From the NCBI RefSeq assembly GCF_947499295.1, contig NZ_CANMNP010000014.1:62001-126000 (forward strand): DNA of 64,000 bases, given 5' to 3'. A model generated the notes under the pieces. It had not been told where the DNA came from. It worked only from the letters and a program-made list of their open reading frames with translations, and searched no databases. How positions within the stretch are numbered: the stretch's first letter is position 1; each line of letters begins with the position of its first letter. The position numbers and the translations under genes were made by a program. The stretch comes from an uncultured Roseibium sp. GTDB lineage: Bacteria > Pseudomonadota > Alphaproteobacteria > Rhizobiales > Stappiaceae. Shown here piece after piece: positions 26,374 to 36,544 of this stretch.

Positions 26374-28488
26374 CTAGCCAACCTGGCGGACATTTTCCAG
26401 GAAACCCACGACTTCCTGTTTCAGACGATCGGCCTCCTTCTGCAGGACGTCTGCAGAAGCTGAAACCTGCCGCGCCGCATTGCCGGTATCGTCGGCGGAC
26501 GCGGCGACCTTGACGATGTTCTGTGCAACTTCCTGAGTGCCATTGGAGGCTTCCTGAATGTTGCGGGCGATCTCGTTGGTCGCAAGGCCCTGCTGCTCAA
26601 CGGAGGATTCAATGCTTGAAGAAATCTCGTTTATCTTCTCGATGGTTTCCGAGATCCCCTTGATGGCTTCAACCGAACCAGCCGTCTCTGTTTGCACAGA
26701 CTGGATCTGTAGCGAGATTTCTTCCGTTGCCTTGGCTGTCTGGTTGGCCAGTTCCTTGACCTCTGCCGCCACAACCGCAAAACCTTTGCCCGCTTCTCCC
26801 GCCCGCGCAGCCTCAATTGTTGCGTTAAGCGCGAGAAGGTTGGTCTGTTCTGCGATGTCGGTGATCAGCTTGACCACTTCGCTGATACGGTTGGCCGCCT
26901 GGGCAAGTCCTTCGATCTTCGCGTTGGTCACCTGTGCCTGCTCAACAGCATGTGAAGCAATCTCAGTCGATTGTCCCATTTGTCGGGTGATTTCGCCGAC
27001 CGACGCCAACAGCTCTTCTGCTGCCGAGGCAACGGTTTCCACGTTGGACGATGCCTCCTCTGAGGCCGCTGCCACGGTGGTACTCTTTTCGCTGGTATCG
27101 TCCGCACCGGCCGTCAGAGTGACGGAGGCAGAATTCAGATCCTGCACCTGGCTCATCACTGTTTCGGTCAACTCGGAGATTTGACGGTCAAAATTCTGGG
27201 ACAGATCGCTGATCCGTTCGGCACGCGCCAACTGTTGACGTTGTGCCTCTTCCTGTTCCGCCGTCAAGGTTTCGGCTTGCTGGGCTTTTTCACGGAAAAC
27301 TTCCAGGGCCTTGCTGATTTCACCGATTTCGTCGCTGCGCTCAGTACCGTGGATCGGCTCGTCGTATCGACGGTCGATCAGAGCCTGAATGCTGCGCACG
27401 GACTGTTCGAGCGGACGGCGCACAATTGCGTTGCCGACCAGATAAATGGATAGCGCAACGACCAGAAGCAGGACGGCTCCGACGGCCAAAATCATGGTCA
27501 GAATTTGCGTTGAAGCCGCATTCAGTGTCTCAAGTGGGACACTCACGACAACAGCAAGTTTCGAACCGGTTTCTCCGATCGGAACAGGCACCACGATGCG
27601 ATGAACATCCGCGCCAAGGGAATTGGAGTATCCCTGATAGTCGAACCGGTTACCGCTCTCAACGGCTGCGAGCAACTGATCCTGGTGCGCCAGATCGGTA
27701 TCCGAGCGGCCCTCTGACCAGTTCTTGCCGAGCACAGCAGGATCAGGATGCGCGATCCAGACACCATTTTGCGAGAGAAGGTGAACCGACCCCGAGCCAA
27801 GCGGTTTCTGCTGAGCAAGAACGTCCGACAGCGGTGTCAGCAGGATGTCGCCTCCGGCAACACCGATCACTTTGTTTTCGTTGAAAATCGGTATGCTGAA
27901 CGAAACGCCGGTGACCGTCTTGCCGTCTGCTTCCCAGCTGTAAGGCTCGGTCACGTAGTCCTTACCGGAGACATAGGCACCATTGAACCAGAGTTCGGCG
28001 GGATCGCTTGTGTCACCAACATCAATTTCCTCAATCGGGCGATAGGCAAGCGTGCCATCTGCCTTGCGGAAGAAATACGGCTGCCATTCACCACCGGCAG
28101 CCCATTTTTCGTTGCCTTTGAATTCAGCGTCTTTTCCGTCGAGCTGGTCTCCTGTGACCACACCCCAGGCGCCGGAAAGATCCTTGTTGGTGAAGGCAAG
28201 ATTTTCGACCACCGAATTCCAGGCTTCACGGTCGACAGCGCCGGCGTTCTTCAAACCACCAAGGGCACTGGCCAAGGCTTGCGCAGATTTCAGCCCCTTC
28301 TCAAGGCCACGTTGAACAAACTCTGCCTGTTCACGTGCGACCGTTTCGGCTTCTGTCCGAGCCAGCTTGCCGGTCACATTTGAGGCTTGCCAACCGATGG
28401 CTGTGATACCGATAGCCAGGGCGACCGTCATGGCCACAGCGCTGGCACCGATGAGCTTCGTGGTGACCTTCGCTTTCTTAAACACCAA
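26374..28488 (-). CDS. Methyl-accepting chemotaxis protein with dCache-type sensor
   Basis: 704 residues. A membrane helix near 15-35, a periplasmic region of about 290 residues with dCache features ([41 protein letters not shown]), a second helix near 330-352, a HAMP domain, and a signalling domain with the invariant hairpin [19 protein letters not shown]. dCache receptors often bind amino acids or organic acids, ligand unknown here. The C-terminus has no CheR-binding pentapeptide. It is a single-gene unit bounded by the terminator at 26321 and a 158-base leader. Confidence 0.92.
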   Translation of the reverse strand: MVFKKAKVTTKLIGASAVAMTVALAIGITAIGWQASNVTGKLARTEAETVAREQAEFVQRGLEKGLKSAQALASALGGLKNAGAVDREAWNSVVENLAFTNKDLSGAWGVVTGDQLDGKDAEFKGNEKWAAGGEWQPYFFRKADGTLAYRPIEEIDVGDTSDPAELWFNGAYVSGKDYVTEPYSWEADGKTVTGVSFSIPIFNENKVIGVAGGDILLTPLSDVLAQQKPLGSGSVHLLSQNGVWIAHPDPAVLGKNWSEGRSDTDLAHQDQLLAAVESGNRFDYQGYSNSLGADVHRIVVPVPIGETGSKLAVVVSVPLETLNAASTQILTMILAVGAVLLLVVALSIYLVGNAIVRRPLEQSVRSIQALIDRRYDEPIHGTERSDEIGEISKALEVFREKAQQAETLTAEQEEAQRQQLARAERISDLSQNFDRQISELTETVMSQVQDLNSASVTLTAGADDTSEKSTTVAAASEEASSNVETVASAAEELLASVGEITRQMGQSTEIASHAVEQAQVTNAKIEGLAQAANRISEVVKLITDIAEQTNLLALNATIEAARAGEAGKGFAVVAAEVKELANQTAKATEEISLQIQSVQTETAGSVEAIKGISETIEKINEISSSIESSVEQQGLATNEIARNIQEASNGTQEVAQNIVKVAASADDTGNAARQVSASADVLQKEADRLKQEVVGFLENVRQVG

Positions 28489-28561
28489 TATTCTCCGCGA
28501 ATCGAAAGGCGGCAGATAAGGTCTGCCGGGATGATCACGAAGTTACAATCCGGGAGTTAAC

Positions 28562-28597
28562 AAGGTCTTCAGAGACTGAAGTAAATCAGAAGACCTT
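28562..28597. repeat. 9-bp inverted repeat in the purH / chemoreceptor gap
   Basis: AAGGTCTTC (28562-28570) and GAAGACCTT (28589-28597) are a perfect pair around an 18-base loop. On the minus strand a TTGACA lies next to the first arm, so the element may be part of the chemoreceptor promoter or may end the purH transcript 50 bases after its stop. The surrounding 158 bases hold no gene. Confidence 0.4.
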
Positions 28598-28646
28598 TTG
28601 TCAATTTTTACAGGATTTTTATTTAGTTAGACTGCGTAGCACAGTA

Positions 28647-30263
28647 TTAGTGTCGAAAATGTCGCATGCCAGTCATCACCATGGCGAGCCCGGCTGCATC
28701 CGCCGCTGCAATGACATCGTCATCGCGCATGGATCCTCCCGGCTGGATAACCGCGGTGGCTCCGGCTTCTGCCGCGGACAGCAGTCCATCGGCAAACGGG
28801 AAAAATGCATCGGACGCGACAACGCAACCATTGGTGAGCGGTTCGGAGAGCCCGGCAGCTTCGGTCGCATCAAGCGCCTTTCGCGCTGCGATCCGCGCCG
28901 AATCCACCCGGCTCATCTGACCGGCACCGACACCGACAGTTGCGCCATCCCTGGCGTATACGATCGCGTTGGATTTGACATGCTTCGCGACTCTGAATGC
29001 GAATTTCAGATCTGCCAGTTCCTGATCGCTCGGAGCGCGTTTGGTGACGACTTTCAGATCGAGATCATCGACCACACCATTGTCACGGGATTGCACCAGC
29101 AGACCGCCTGCGACCGACTTGACGTAGAGACCTTCGGCACGCGCATCCGCAAGACCGCCCGTTGTCAGGAGACGCAGGTTCTTTTTGGCCGATATGATCT
29201 CACGCGCAGCATCGTCGGCATCCGGAGCGATAATGACTTCGGTGAAGATTTTGACAATTTCTTCCGCCGCGGCGGCATCAAGAACCTTGTTCATTGCGAC
29301 AATGCCGCCAAAGGCAGAGACAGGATCGCAGCGAAGAGCCTTTTCATAGGCCTCCTTAAGGTCTGCACCCTCTGCAACACCGCACGGATTGGCATGTTTG
29401 ATGATTGCAACAGCGCTTGTGCGCGCCGGATCAAACTCACTGACCAATTCGAAGGCCGCATCGGTATCGTTGATATTGTTGTAGGAAAGGGTCTTGCCCT
29501 GAAGTTGCCGCGCGGTCGCAACGCCCGGACGTTTTTCTCCGGTCTTGTAGAACCCCGCCGTCTGATGCGGGTTCTCGCCATACCTCATGACCTCGGCAAG
29601 CGAGCCGCCAACTGCCCGGTGTGCCGGTGTTGCTTCTTCCAGCTGATCAGCCATCCAGTTGGAAACCGCAGCATCGTATGCAGCCGTGCGGGCAAATGCC
29701 TTGAGGGCCAGTTTTTTGCGCAAACTTAGCGGCGACTGACCGCCATTCGTGTCCAGTTCGGTAATAACTGTTTCATAATCGGCCGGATCGGTCACGACCG
29801 TGACATAGGCATGGTTCTTGGCGGCGGCACGGGTCATTGCGGGACCGCCGATATCAATGTTTTCAATACCGGTTGCATAATCGGCGCCCGAGGCAACCAC
29901 GTCTTCGAACGGATAGAGGTTACCGCAGAACAGATCAATCCCGCTAATGCCGTGCTCGCCCATGGCTAACTGATGGTCGTTGTCATCGCGAATGGCCAGC
30001 AGGCCGCCATGCACCATCGGATGAAGTGTCTTGACCCGGCCATCCATGATTTCCGGAAAACCGGTCACCTCAGATATGTCCAGCACATCCAGACCTGCGT
30101 CTTTCAACGCCTTGTAGGACCCGCCTGTGGAAACCAGTTCGACGCCGCGCTCTGCCAACGCCTTTGCGAAATCGACAAGGCCTGACTTGTCGAAGACGGA
30201 AAGGAGGGCGCGCTTAACGGAAACCAGTTCAGGAACGGGAACGGCTTTGGACACAATGGCCAT
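28647..30263 (-). CDS. purH: Bifunctional AICAR transformylase / IMP cyclohydrolase
   Basis: 538 residues, standard length. The N-terminal MGS-like IMP cyclohydrolase domain has [17 protein letters not shown] and [16 protein letters not shown]; the C-terminal transformylase domain has [26 protein letters not shown] and [13 protein letters not shown]. It catalyses the last two steps of IMP synthesis. It ends the leftward series htpX, rsmB, heparinase-like gene, purH that is common in Rhizobiales. Confidence 0.97.
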   Translation of the reverse strand: MAIVSKAVPVPELVSVKRALLSVFDKSGLVDFAKALAERGVELVSTGGSYKALKDAGLDVLDISEVTGFPEIMDGRVKTLHPMVHGGLLAIRDDNDHQLAMGEHGISGIDLFCGNLYPFEDVVASGADYATGIENIDIGGPAMTRAAAKNHAYVTVVTDPADYETVITELDTNGGQSPLSLRKKLALKAFARTAAYDAAVSNWMADQLEEATPAHRAVGGSLAEVMRYGENPHQTAGFYKTGEKRPGVATARQLQGKTLSYNNINDTDAAFELVSEFDPARTSAVAIIKHANPCGVAEGADLKEAYEKALRCDPVSAFGGIVAMNKVLDAAAAEEIVKIFTEVIIAPDADDAAREIISAKKNLRLLTTGGLADARAEGLYVKSVAGGLLVQSRDNGVVDDLDLKVVTKRAPSDQELADLKFAFRVAKHVKSNAIVYARDGATVGVGAGQMSRVDSARIAARKALDATEAAGLSEPLTNGCVVASDAFFPFADGLLSAAEAGATAVIQPGGSMRDDDVIAAADAAGLAMVMTGMRHFRH

Positions 30264-30356
30264 GAATATGCCTCGCGATTGGGACAGTCTGGGAAAGTTG
30301 CCGTCGCCCTATCACGTCTTCGGTCAAATCGAAAGCTGCTTGCTTGGCTAATGTGC

Positions 30357-32117
30357 CTATTCTTCCAGTGGAAGTTCACCGACCTCATCGAAATCGCTGG
30401 TGCCTCTGCGGCTCAGCTTGGCAGTGGCCGTCTTACGGAATTGCCACCCGACGGAAGGCGGTGCCAACAGCGCACCCGCGACAACAATCTGCTCATTCTT
30501 TCGATGACCGTATACATCCGACAGATAAATGCTCTCTTCCAGGACGATTTCACTGCCCGGAGCCTCGAATTCCCAAGCTTCACCGTCCCGGCACACAAGC
30601 AGGGCGGCCGACCCTCCCCTGATGAGCGATGTACGCAACGATGGGTGAAGGTGAAACCGGATGGCAAACGCGTGTTCCGGGTCGACATTGCCGATTGCCG
30701 AGAATGTGTCCAACCCGTCCAGCACCGTGCCATCCGCAGAAAGACTGACATCGCGTTTGTGCAGAACCCGGAATTCGGCAGCGTACCCGTCATGGGATGC
30801 GGAAATCCGGCTGCCGGCCCTGTCGTCCTCCCGCTCTACGGGAACATTCACCGGGCCTGAAAGGATCGGGGCGCCAAGCAGATGGCCGAAGGGCTTTTCG
30901 GACAGGAAGCGGCTGGAGGACGTATCCTCGATCGTTGCAGTGGAGTGGGCTGCGGTCGAGCGGCTCACCTTGCGCCATAGGGGATTGGATTTCGGTGAGA
31001 CGCCGCAATTGACGACGATGCGGTTGGTCGCAGAAGAAAACTCAAGCGAAAGACAACCCGCGTGGGCGTCGCCAGAAACGCTCAAGGCCGGTGCCGGACC
31101 GGTATCCAGAAGTACGACCGATGAACCGCCACTGAGCCTTTGATATCCCGAATGAGGAGCGTTGACTGGTGGCGCTCCACGCGCATCGTCATAAGCCAGG
31201 ATTGTTGCCACCAGATCGCCCGGAGTTGATCCCATGCCATTGAAATGCGCCAACGCGCCATCACCGTGGCGGAAGAAACGCAACAGGGGCATCATCCGGT
31301 CGACCGATTGCAGCATGGCCGGAGGCATCTCCAACCCTTGAGCGACAAAAGCCTGCCGAACAGGGAGAAGGTCGGCCAGAATATCGATCAAGGCCCTTGG
31401 ATTGCGCGATATGTGACCGCCGTCAGGCAGTATCTGCCTGTTCAGCTCATGCTCCAGGCGGCGGATACTCTGACGGGCGAAGCGTCCTTGCCCGGCCATG
31501 GAGATGCAGGCCGATGCAATGGCCAGCGCCGCATGAAGCCGTTCAACGCCATCATCGGTCTCATTGATGGTCTGGCGGAGAAATCGAACCTGACGTGCAA
31601 GCGACTTGACGAAACTGCGATAGAAATCGTGGTCACCATCCTGCAGGATGAAGGGTGAATGCGCGAGCCATGACAGAATACGGCGAGTCACAACCCGTGC
31701 CTCCCAGCCGATCTCATGCCAGCGTCCGCTGTATTTGATCCAATCCTCGACCAGGGCGCGTGCATTTTGCCGGGCAATCTGACTGTCGGCGGCCCGCAGA
31801 TCCCTTAACCAGCCGAAGCTGTGCAGTTCACGCTGCCAATCTTCATGCACGGCTTTCAGTTCGAAAGGTGATTTGCCCTGAGTTTCCACCAGGTGCCCGG
31901 AGAAAAGAAACCGTCCGCCGTAGATATCGGTCGCATTGGTCGCGTCAGCGGTCCGCAAATCCTGGGGCGCAATTAGAAGCCGCGCAGGCACAGACGAAAA
32001 CGGCTGCATGCGAAACAGCGGTCCGCCATGCATCCATTTCAGGGAGCGTTGCCAAACATGCAGGGCCACAAGACGCCAGATCCGGCTTCTTTCATTGAGG
32101 CTTGCGATATTCACCAA
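30357..32117 (-). CDS. Heparinase II/III family protein
   Basis: 586 residues counting from a TTG at 32117; a GTG at 32114 is better spaced to the GGAG ribosome site. The N-terminal half is an alpha/alpha-toroid (WIKYSGRWHEIGWEARVVTRR, GGHISRNPRALIDILADLL) and the C-terminal half a beta-sandwich typical of polysaccharide lyase family 8/12/15/21 proteins (HAGCLSLEFSSATNRIVVNCG). No signal peptide is visible, so the substrate is likely cytoplasmic or the protein is exported otherwise. Its function in the conserved purH-rsmB neighbourhood is not established; a cell-envelope glycan role is possible. Confidence 0.85.
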   Translation of the reverse strand: MVNIASLNERSRIWRLVALHVWQRSLKWMHGGPLFRMQPFSSVPARLLIAPQDLRTADATNATDIYGGRFLFSGHLVETQGKSPFELKAVHEDWQRELHSFGWLRDLRAADSQIARQNARALVEDWIKYSGRWHEIGWEARVVTRRILSWLAHSPFILQDGDHDFYRSFVKSLARQVRFLRQTINETDDGVERLHAALAIASACISMAGQGRFARQSIRRLEHELNRQILPDGGHISRNPRALIDILADLLPVRQAFVAQGLEMPPAMLQSVDRMMPLLRFFRHGDGALAHFNGMGSTPGDLVATILAYDDARGAPPVNAPHSGYQRLSGGSSVVLLDTGPAPALSVSGDAHAGCLSLEFSSATNRIVVNCGVSPKSNPLWRKVSRSTAAHSTATIEDTSSSRFLSEKPFGHLLGAPILSGPVNVPVEREDDRAGSRISASHDGYAAEFRVLHKRDVSLSADGTVLDGLDTFSAIGNVDPEHAFAIRFHLHPSLRTSLIRGGSAALLVCRDGEAWEFEAPGSEIVLEESIYLSDVYGHRKNEQIVVAGALLAPPSVGWQFRKTATAKLSRRGTSDFDEVGELPLEE

Positions 32118-32241
32118 ACCATCTCCAACACCGATGGTTCACGCGCGACGATGATACTCTCCGATCACAAACTGAAGAAACGGATCGTTAAGGTTAGCAT
32201 TTCATTTAGGGAATCATTGCAAGTGAACAGTTTATGCCACG

Positions 32242-33618
32242 TTAAGACCGTCTGAATCTGGCACCGAAAAATCCATCCATTCCCAATGTTTCCGGTGTTT
32301 CACCAGCCTCGTAACACGGCAGGCAACGCAAATAGCCCTCAGCGGTGACGCATTTGGTAAGTCCACCGATTTCAACGGCGTCAATTTCGACAACCTCAAT
32401 TTTCCCGGCTTGCCGCGCAAGGAACGCGCTTACCTGTGCTTCCCCTTCTGCTGGTTCAAGGGAACAGGTGCAATAGACAATCAGCCCACCAGGTTTGACC
32501 CAGTCGACCACTCGATCCAACAGCTCGGCTTGAATTTCCGATAACTTTTCAATGTCATAAGGCTTCTTGATCCAGGGAACATCCGGATGCCGCCTGATGG
32601 TGCCGGTTGCGCTGCAAGGCGCGTCGAGCAAGACAGCGTCGAATGGCTCAGACGGTTCATAACGTCGAAGGTCCGAGGCAACGGTTGAGACCGACAATCC
32701 CAACCTCTGCATATTTTCCGAAAGCCTCTTGAGCCGGCTTTTGGAGATATCGATTGCCGTGACATTGGCTCCCGCAGCTGCAAGCTGCGCTGTCTTGCCC
32801 CCAGGTGCCGCACACAGATCAGCAACATTCAAGCCAGCAACATCCCCAAGCAGCCGCACTGGAAGTGCAGCGGCGACATCTTGAACCCACCACGCACCGT
32901 CGCCGAACCCTTCCAGGGCCTCAACGGCACCTTTCTTGACAAGACGCACGCTGCCTGCACCGACAGGAACCCCCTCCAGGCGCTGCACCCATTCGGCTGA
33001 GTCACCCTTGACGGACAGATCCAGCCCAGCTTCCCTTTGATGTGCACTGGATATCTTGCGCGCCAGGTCTTCGCCATAGGCCTCCTGCCAAGTGGTCCAG
33101 AGCCAATCCGGAGTGTTGAGACGTTCGGCGTCAAGTTCGTCTGTGACATCGGCGCGTTCACGCCCAAGGCGGCGCAAGACACCGTTCACCAGCCCTTTGT
33201 AGGGCCGAGCCCGGCGATCCAGGCCCGCATGGTCGACCGCCAACGAAACTGCGGCCCTGTCCGGCACATCAAGGAAAAGCATCTGGGCGATGGCAACATG
33301 AAGGATGTCGAGAACCCGGCCTGTTTTTTCAGGAATATCCCGGTCCAGTAGCCTGGTCAGAATTTCGACGATCTCGCCCCTGTGTCTCAGGCTCGCTACG
33401 ACGATGGCACGCACCAGGGACCTGTCGTTGCCGGCAAGCGCACGAAAACCGGAATGGCCTGACTGCGTGTCCAGCTCTCCATCCAGCGGGCGTTTCTTGT
33501 GAACCACGTTGCCCAGAATATCAGCGGCGACCTTGCGCGCAGCAAAGCCCGGCTTGTCCGCTGTCTGGCTTCCATCACTGGCAGCAGGTTTACGATTGTT
33601 ATTCGGCTGTCTCGTCAA
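32242..33618 (-). CDS. rsmB: 16S rRNA (cytosine-967-C5)-methyltransferase
   Basis: 458 residues, TTG start at 33618 (no better in-frame ATG). The N-terminal NusB-like RNA-binding domain (RALAGNDRSLVRAIVVASLRH) is followed by a SAM-dependent methyltransferase with VADLCAAPGGKTAQLAAAG, the DAPCSATGTIRRHPD catalytic cysteine motif and IVYCTCSLEPAE for the second cysteine. It methylates C967 of 16S rRNA. Gene order matches other Rhizobiales. Confidence 0.93.
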   Translation of the reverse strand: MTRQPNNNRKPAASDGSQTADKPGFAARKVAADILGNVVHKKRPLDGELDTQSGHSGFRALAGNDRSLVRAIVVASLRHRGEIVEILTRLLDRDIPEKTGRVLDILHVAIAQMLFLDVPDRAAVSLAVDHAGLDRRARPYKGLVNGVLRRLGRERADVTDELDAERLNTPDWLWTTWQEAYGEDLARKISSAHQREAGLDLSVKGDSAEWVQRLEGVPVGAGSVRLVKKGAVEALEGFGDGAWWVQDVAAALPVRLLGDVAGLNVADLCAAPGGKTAQLAAAGANVTAIDISKSRLKRLSENMQRLGLSVSTVASDLRRYEPSEPFDAVLLDAPCSATGTIRRHPDVPWIKKPYDIEKLSEIQAELLDRVVDWVKPGGLIVYCTCSLEPAEGEAQVSAFLARQAGKIEVVEIDAVEIGGLTKCVTAEGYLRCLPCYEAGETPETLGMDGFFGARFRRS

Positions 33619-33741
33619 GTCATCTTACCATGTTCAGGAAAACCAAGCGCCGCAGGCGGGGGCTCCGGCTGCGGCGCGATATCGCAAGTTTACGGCGCTG
33701 AGGGCAGTTGGCAAAGAAGTTTTTAAGAGTTCACGCAGTGC

Positions 33742-34680
33742 TCAGCCCCAAGGGCCTTTTGGCCTGCGCGGAGAACCTGCCGGTTCGGATCGACCAGATC
33801 CGGACCAGGGACCGGATTGCGGAGCCGCGCTACGGCCAAACGACATCCGGCCGCCGGTTCCAAGCCCACCATCGGCAATTTTACGCAATTCGTTGATCCG
33901 GTTCTCGGTGTTCGGGTGCGTGGAAAACAAATTATCCATTCGCTCGCCGGACAACGGGTTCATTATAAACATGTGCGCCGTCGCCGGATTTGCTTCCGCA
34001 TCGGGATTGTGAATCCGTTTCACACCGCCTGCTATCTTGCCAAGTGCAGATGCCAACCACATAGGTTCGCCGCAGATTTCTGCGCCCATTCGGTCAGCTG
34101 CATATTCACGCGTCCGCGAAATCGCCATCTGCACGACCATTGCGGCCATCGGAGCAACAATCATCATCAGCAACATGCCGACAATGCCAAGTGGATTGTT
34201 CCTGTTGCCGCCAAAAAAGAAAGCAAAATTTGCCAGCATGGAAATGGCGCCGGCGATGGTCGCAGTGATCGTCATGATCAGGGTGTCGTGGTTTTTCACA
34301 TGGGCCAGTTCATGTGCCATGACGCCAGCAACTTCCTCTGGCGTCAGCATATTCAAAAGTCCAGTGGTTGCGGCAACGGCAGCATTTTGGGGGTTTCGGC
34401 CGGTGGCGAATGCGTTCGGCTGTGGGTTGTCGATGATATAAACCTTCGGCATTGGCAGATCCGCATTCTGCGCCAAACGCTGTACCATTCGATAAAAATC
34501 GGGTGCTGAACGCTCATCGACCTCTCGCGCATGATGCATGCGCAAGACCATTTTGTCGGCATTCCAATAGCTGAAAAGGTTCATGGCAGCAGCAATAGCC
34601 AGGGCAATGATCATGCCTGCCTGGCCGCCGATCATGAAACCGATACCCATGAACAAGGCGGTCATCGCCGCCAAAAGCAT
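33742..34680 (-). CDS. htpX: Membrane zinc metalloprotease HtpX, annotated from an internal ATG
   Basis: 312 residues of the M48B family: four hydrophobic segments, the zinc motif [16 protein letters not shown], the [14 protein letters not shown] motif and a [14 protein letters not shown] third-ligand region. HtpX degrades misfolded membrane proteins. The oddity is at the start. Seven codons upstream, at 34701, an ATG with an AGGCGG ribosome site reads ATG AAT TAA ATT CGC ACA GCA ATG, that is M-N-stop-I-R-T-A-M. Relatives begin MN..RTAMLL, so codon 3 has become a stop. The ATG at 34680 has no ribosome site of its own and would depend on reinitiation. Confidence 0.88.
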   Translation of the reverse strand: MLLAAMTALFMGIGFMIGGQAGMIIALAIAAAMNLFSYWNADKMVLRMHHAREVDERSAPDFYRMVQRLAQNADLPMPKVYIIDNPQPNAFATGRNPQNAAVAATTGLLNMLTPEEVAGVMAHELAHVKNHDTLIMTITATIAGAISMLANFAFFFGGNRNNPLGIVGMLLMMIVAPMAAMVVQMAISRTREYAADRMGAEICGEPMWLASALGKIAGGVKRIHNPDAEANPATAHMFIMNPLSGERMDNLFSTHPNTENRINELRKIADGGLGTGGRMSFGRSAAPQSGPWSGSGRSEPAGSPRRPKGPWG

Positions 34681-34692
34681 TGCTGTGCGAAT

Positions 34693-34701
34693 TTAATTCA
34701 T
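34693..34701 (-). other. Two-codon mini-ORF at the native htpX start (ATG AAT TAA)
   Basis: The ribosome site AGGCGG and the ATG at 34701 belong to the expected htpX start, but the third codon is TAA. The stop is 12 bases upstream of the internal ATG used by the intact frame, a distance that allows reinitiation. It may be a mutation, a sequencing error or a translational control. Confidence 0.6.
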
Positions 34702-34855
34702 CGCCGCCTGTTTCCATTTCCTTGTTCGGTTCGATCCTGGCCCGTCACCGTGCTGTCGTACATCAGTTTCTTTTTCAAGATGGGAACTGCTGCCATTCTT
34801 GGCAAGATTGCCCTATAAACACATGACAAAAGCGTAATCCGGATGAACAGGAACC

Positions 34856-35119
34856 ATGACGGACAAACCGGACACAGCGACCGCTGCCTATTCGCAAGCC
34901 GACGCCCCTTCCTTGAAGACGGAAATCGAGGCCGTCCCGAGAAAGAGATTTGAGGATCTGCCGCCTGCTGCCCAGCGCGCCCTGATGGAAGCGGAAGCAC
35001 GACGCAAGAAGATCGATGACAGGCAAGAAGCGATGCCGGAAGAGGTGAACGGCCGCGGAGGATTGGAGCCGACACGCTATGACGATTGGGAGATCAAAGG
35101 CCTGACGGTCGACTTCTGA
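34856..35119 (+). CDS. DUF1674 protein, succinate dehydrogenase assembly factor 4 family
   Basis: 87 residues. The C-terminal GGLEPTRYDDWEIKGLTVDF is the family signature; a central basic helix precedes it. Mitochondrial relatives (Sdh8/SDHAF4) chaperone the flavinylated SdhA subunit. The gene is divergent from htpX, as in many Rhizobiales. The bacterial role is inferred from the mitochondrial homologues. Confidence 0.85.
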   Translation: MTDKPDTATAAYSQADAPSLKTEIEAVPRKRFEDLPPAAQRALMEAEARRKKIDDRQEAMPEEVNGRGGLEPTRYDDWEIKGLTVDF

Positions 35120-35127
35120 TTACTCCC

Positions 35128-35646
35128 ATGTCAGAAACACTTCGCACCATACTTTCGGCGTGGGACGGCAAGGACACCGGCGAGCTGGAGGACCTTTTCG
35201 AAGGGGAACGGTCCAATCCGGTTTTTCTCCAGGCTCTGATCGGACTGTGCGAGATCGTGGACTGCCAGCGCGGTGCCACCTGGCTTCTCAAGCACCACTT
35301 TGATCTGAAAGGTGCGCCGCTTCCTGAAGACCTCACACGACAACATCTCGGCTCGCTCTCCACAATCACGCATTGGGAAGCGAAGCTGCATATTCTTCAG
35401 TATTTCGAGAGGCTCCAGTTGGCGCTGGTGCCCCAGAAAGAACTCGAAAGATTTGTTAAAAGCGGAACGCGCAGCGACAACAAGTTTGTACGGGCATGGG
35501 CCTACTATGACCTTGCCGTTCTGGCACTTGCATATCCTGAATTGACCAGCCAAGTCCGTAATATCTTGACGGCTGCCCGCGACATTGAAACTGCCGGATC
35601 GGTCAGGGTTCGTATTCGCAAGGCGCTCGAAAAACTGGGTGAATAA
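35128..35646 (+). CDS. Hypothetical alpha-helical protein
   Basis: 172 residues from the ATG at 35128, eight bases after the DUF1674 stop. The sequence is predicted helical throughout and looks like HEAT-type repeats (TWLLKHHFDLKG, WEAKLHILQYFERLQLAL, DNKFVRAWAYYDLAVLAL, GSVRVRIRKALEKLGE). No signal peptide, membrane segment or catalytic motif is seen. It may be a protein-interaction adaptor. I do not recognise a named family. It ends one base before the convergent SGNH gene. Confidence 0.65.
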   Translation: MSETLRTILSAWDGKDTGELEDLFEGERSNPVFLQALIGLCEIVDCQRGATWLLKHHFDLKGAPLPEDLTRQHLGSLSTITHWEAKLHILQYFERLQLALVPQKELERFVKSGTRSDNKFVRAWAYYDLAVLALAYPELTSQVRNILTAARDIETAGSVRVRIRKALEKLGE

Positions 35647-35647
35647 G

Positions 35648-36301
35648 TCAGGCTGCGTCGAGAGCGCGCACTTCAGCAGCAATCGCTTTTGCCAGGCTCG
35701 CCTGCGGAGCAGCCTCAAAGTGAACGGCATCAATGTCGCTCACGGAAATCACGCTGGACGTATCAAAAAACCCAACGCCATATTCCTCTGCGATTTGTCG
35801 GTAAACGCCTGCGATCAGTTTCGATTGCTCTCCGCCGTGGGCATTTGAATAGATGCCGGCAAATTCCTTTCCAGTGAAGTCACCCAGTGCCGGTGGTGCC
35901 ATCAACAGCACTTTCGGAGCTCGACCCTCGACATCATCCGTCGCACGGGTCGCAGCGAAGAGGATCCTGCCCATGGCACGTCCAATTGCATCCGCGCTCA
36001 TGCAGAAACGGTCCTGCAGATCGTTCGTCCCCAGCATGATGGTCATGATGTCGATGGGCATGTGGGTTTTGCGAACGCCGTCCAGATGCGCCAGCCCGTT
36101 CTTGTCACCGCGCACAGGGTCTTCGAACACGGTCGTGCGGCCATTTATCCCTTCTTCAACCACGTAATATCGGTGACCCAGCTCTTTTTGCAGCAAACGC
36201 GTCCAGCGGATGTCGTGCCCGAAACGGGACTTGTCGGCCGGATTGAATCCCCATGTGAGCGAATCTCCGAAACAAACGACGGTCTTAGGCTGTTCAGTCA
36301 C
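35648..36301 (-). CDS. SGNH/GDSL hydrolase, arylesterase-like
   Basis: 217 residues with all SGNH blocks: VVCFGDSLTWGFNP at the N-terminus (catalytic serine), a middle glycine block, IMLGTNDLQDRF and a C-terminal DAVHFE with the acid and histidine. No signal peptide, so cytosolic. Related proteins act as arylesterases or deacetylate carbohydrates; the substrate is unknown. The upstream 243 bases have no gene. Confidence 0.85.
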   Translation of the reverse strand: MTEQPKTVVCFGDSLTWGFNPADKSRFGHDIRWTRLLQKELGHRYYVVEEGINGRTTVFEDPVRGDKNGLAHLDGVRKTHMPIDIMTIMLGTNDLQDRFCMSADAIGRAMGRILFAATRATDDVEGRAPKVLLMAPPALGDFTGKEFAGIYSNAHGGEQSKLIAGVYRQIAEEYGVGFFDTSSVISVSDIDAVHFEAAPQASLAKAIAAEVRALDAA

Positions 36302-36544
36302 GAAAAAGGCTCCCCGGGCTCAATTATTTTCTGGCCAGATCAGAGCAAAACCTTTGCCATTAAACAAGCAATTCTTGTCCGCCAGCCCGGCACGCGAAAC
36401 AAGTCAAACCACGCGCAGGCCGTCTCAATAGGAACAACGAAAAAAAAGCGATCATGTCGGCTCAATTCATGGCTGAAAATCACAAGACTGCCTGCTTGGT
36501 TAATAAGAGCTTTACCATGTGGGCGATAGGGTCATCTCAAAGTT
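36302..36544. other. Intergenic gap without a recognisable gene
   Basis: This AT-richer gap lies between the divergent SGNH hydrolase and aminotransferase genes. It has an A-rich run around 36440-36450 and no convincing open frame, hairpin or dyad. It presumably holds both promoters. Confidence 0.4.

Noticed and set aside
28650..29729. 359-codon open frame antisense to purH
   Set aside because: purH is fully conserved on the other strand; the antisense frame has no recognisable domain or ribosome site.
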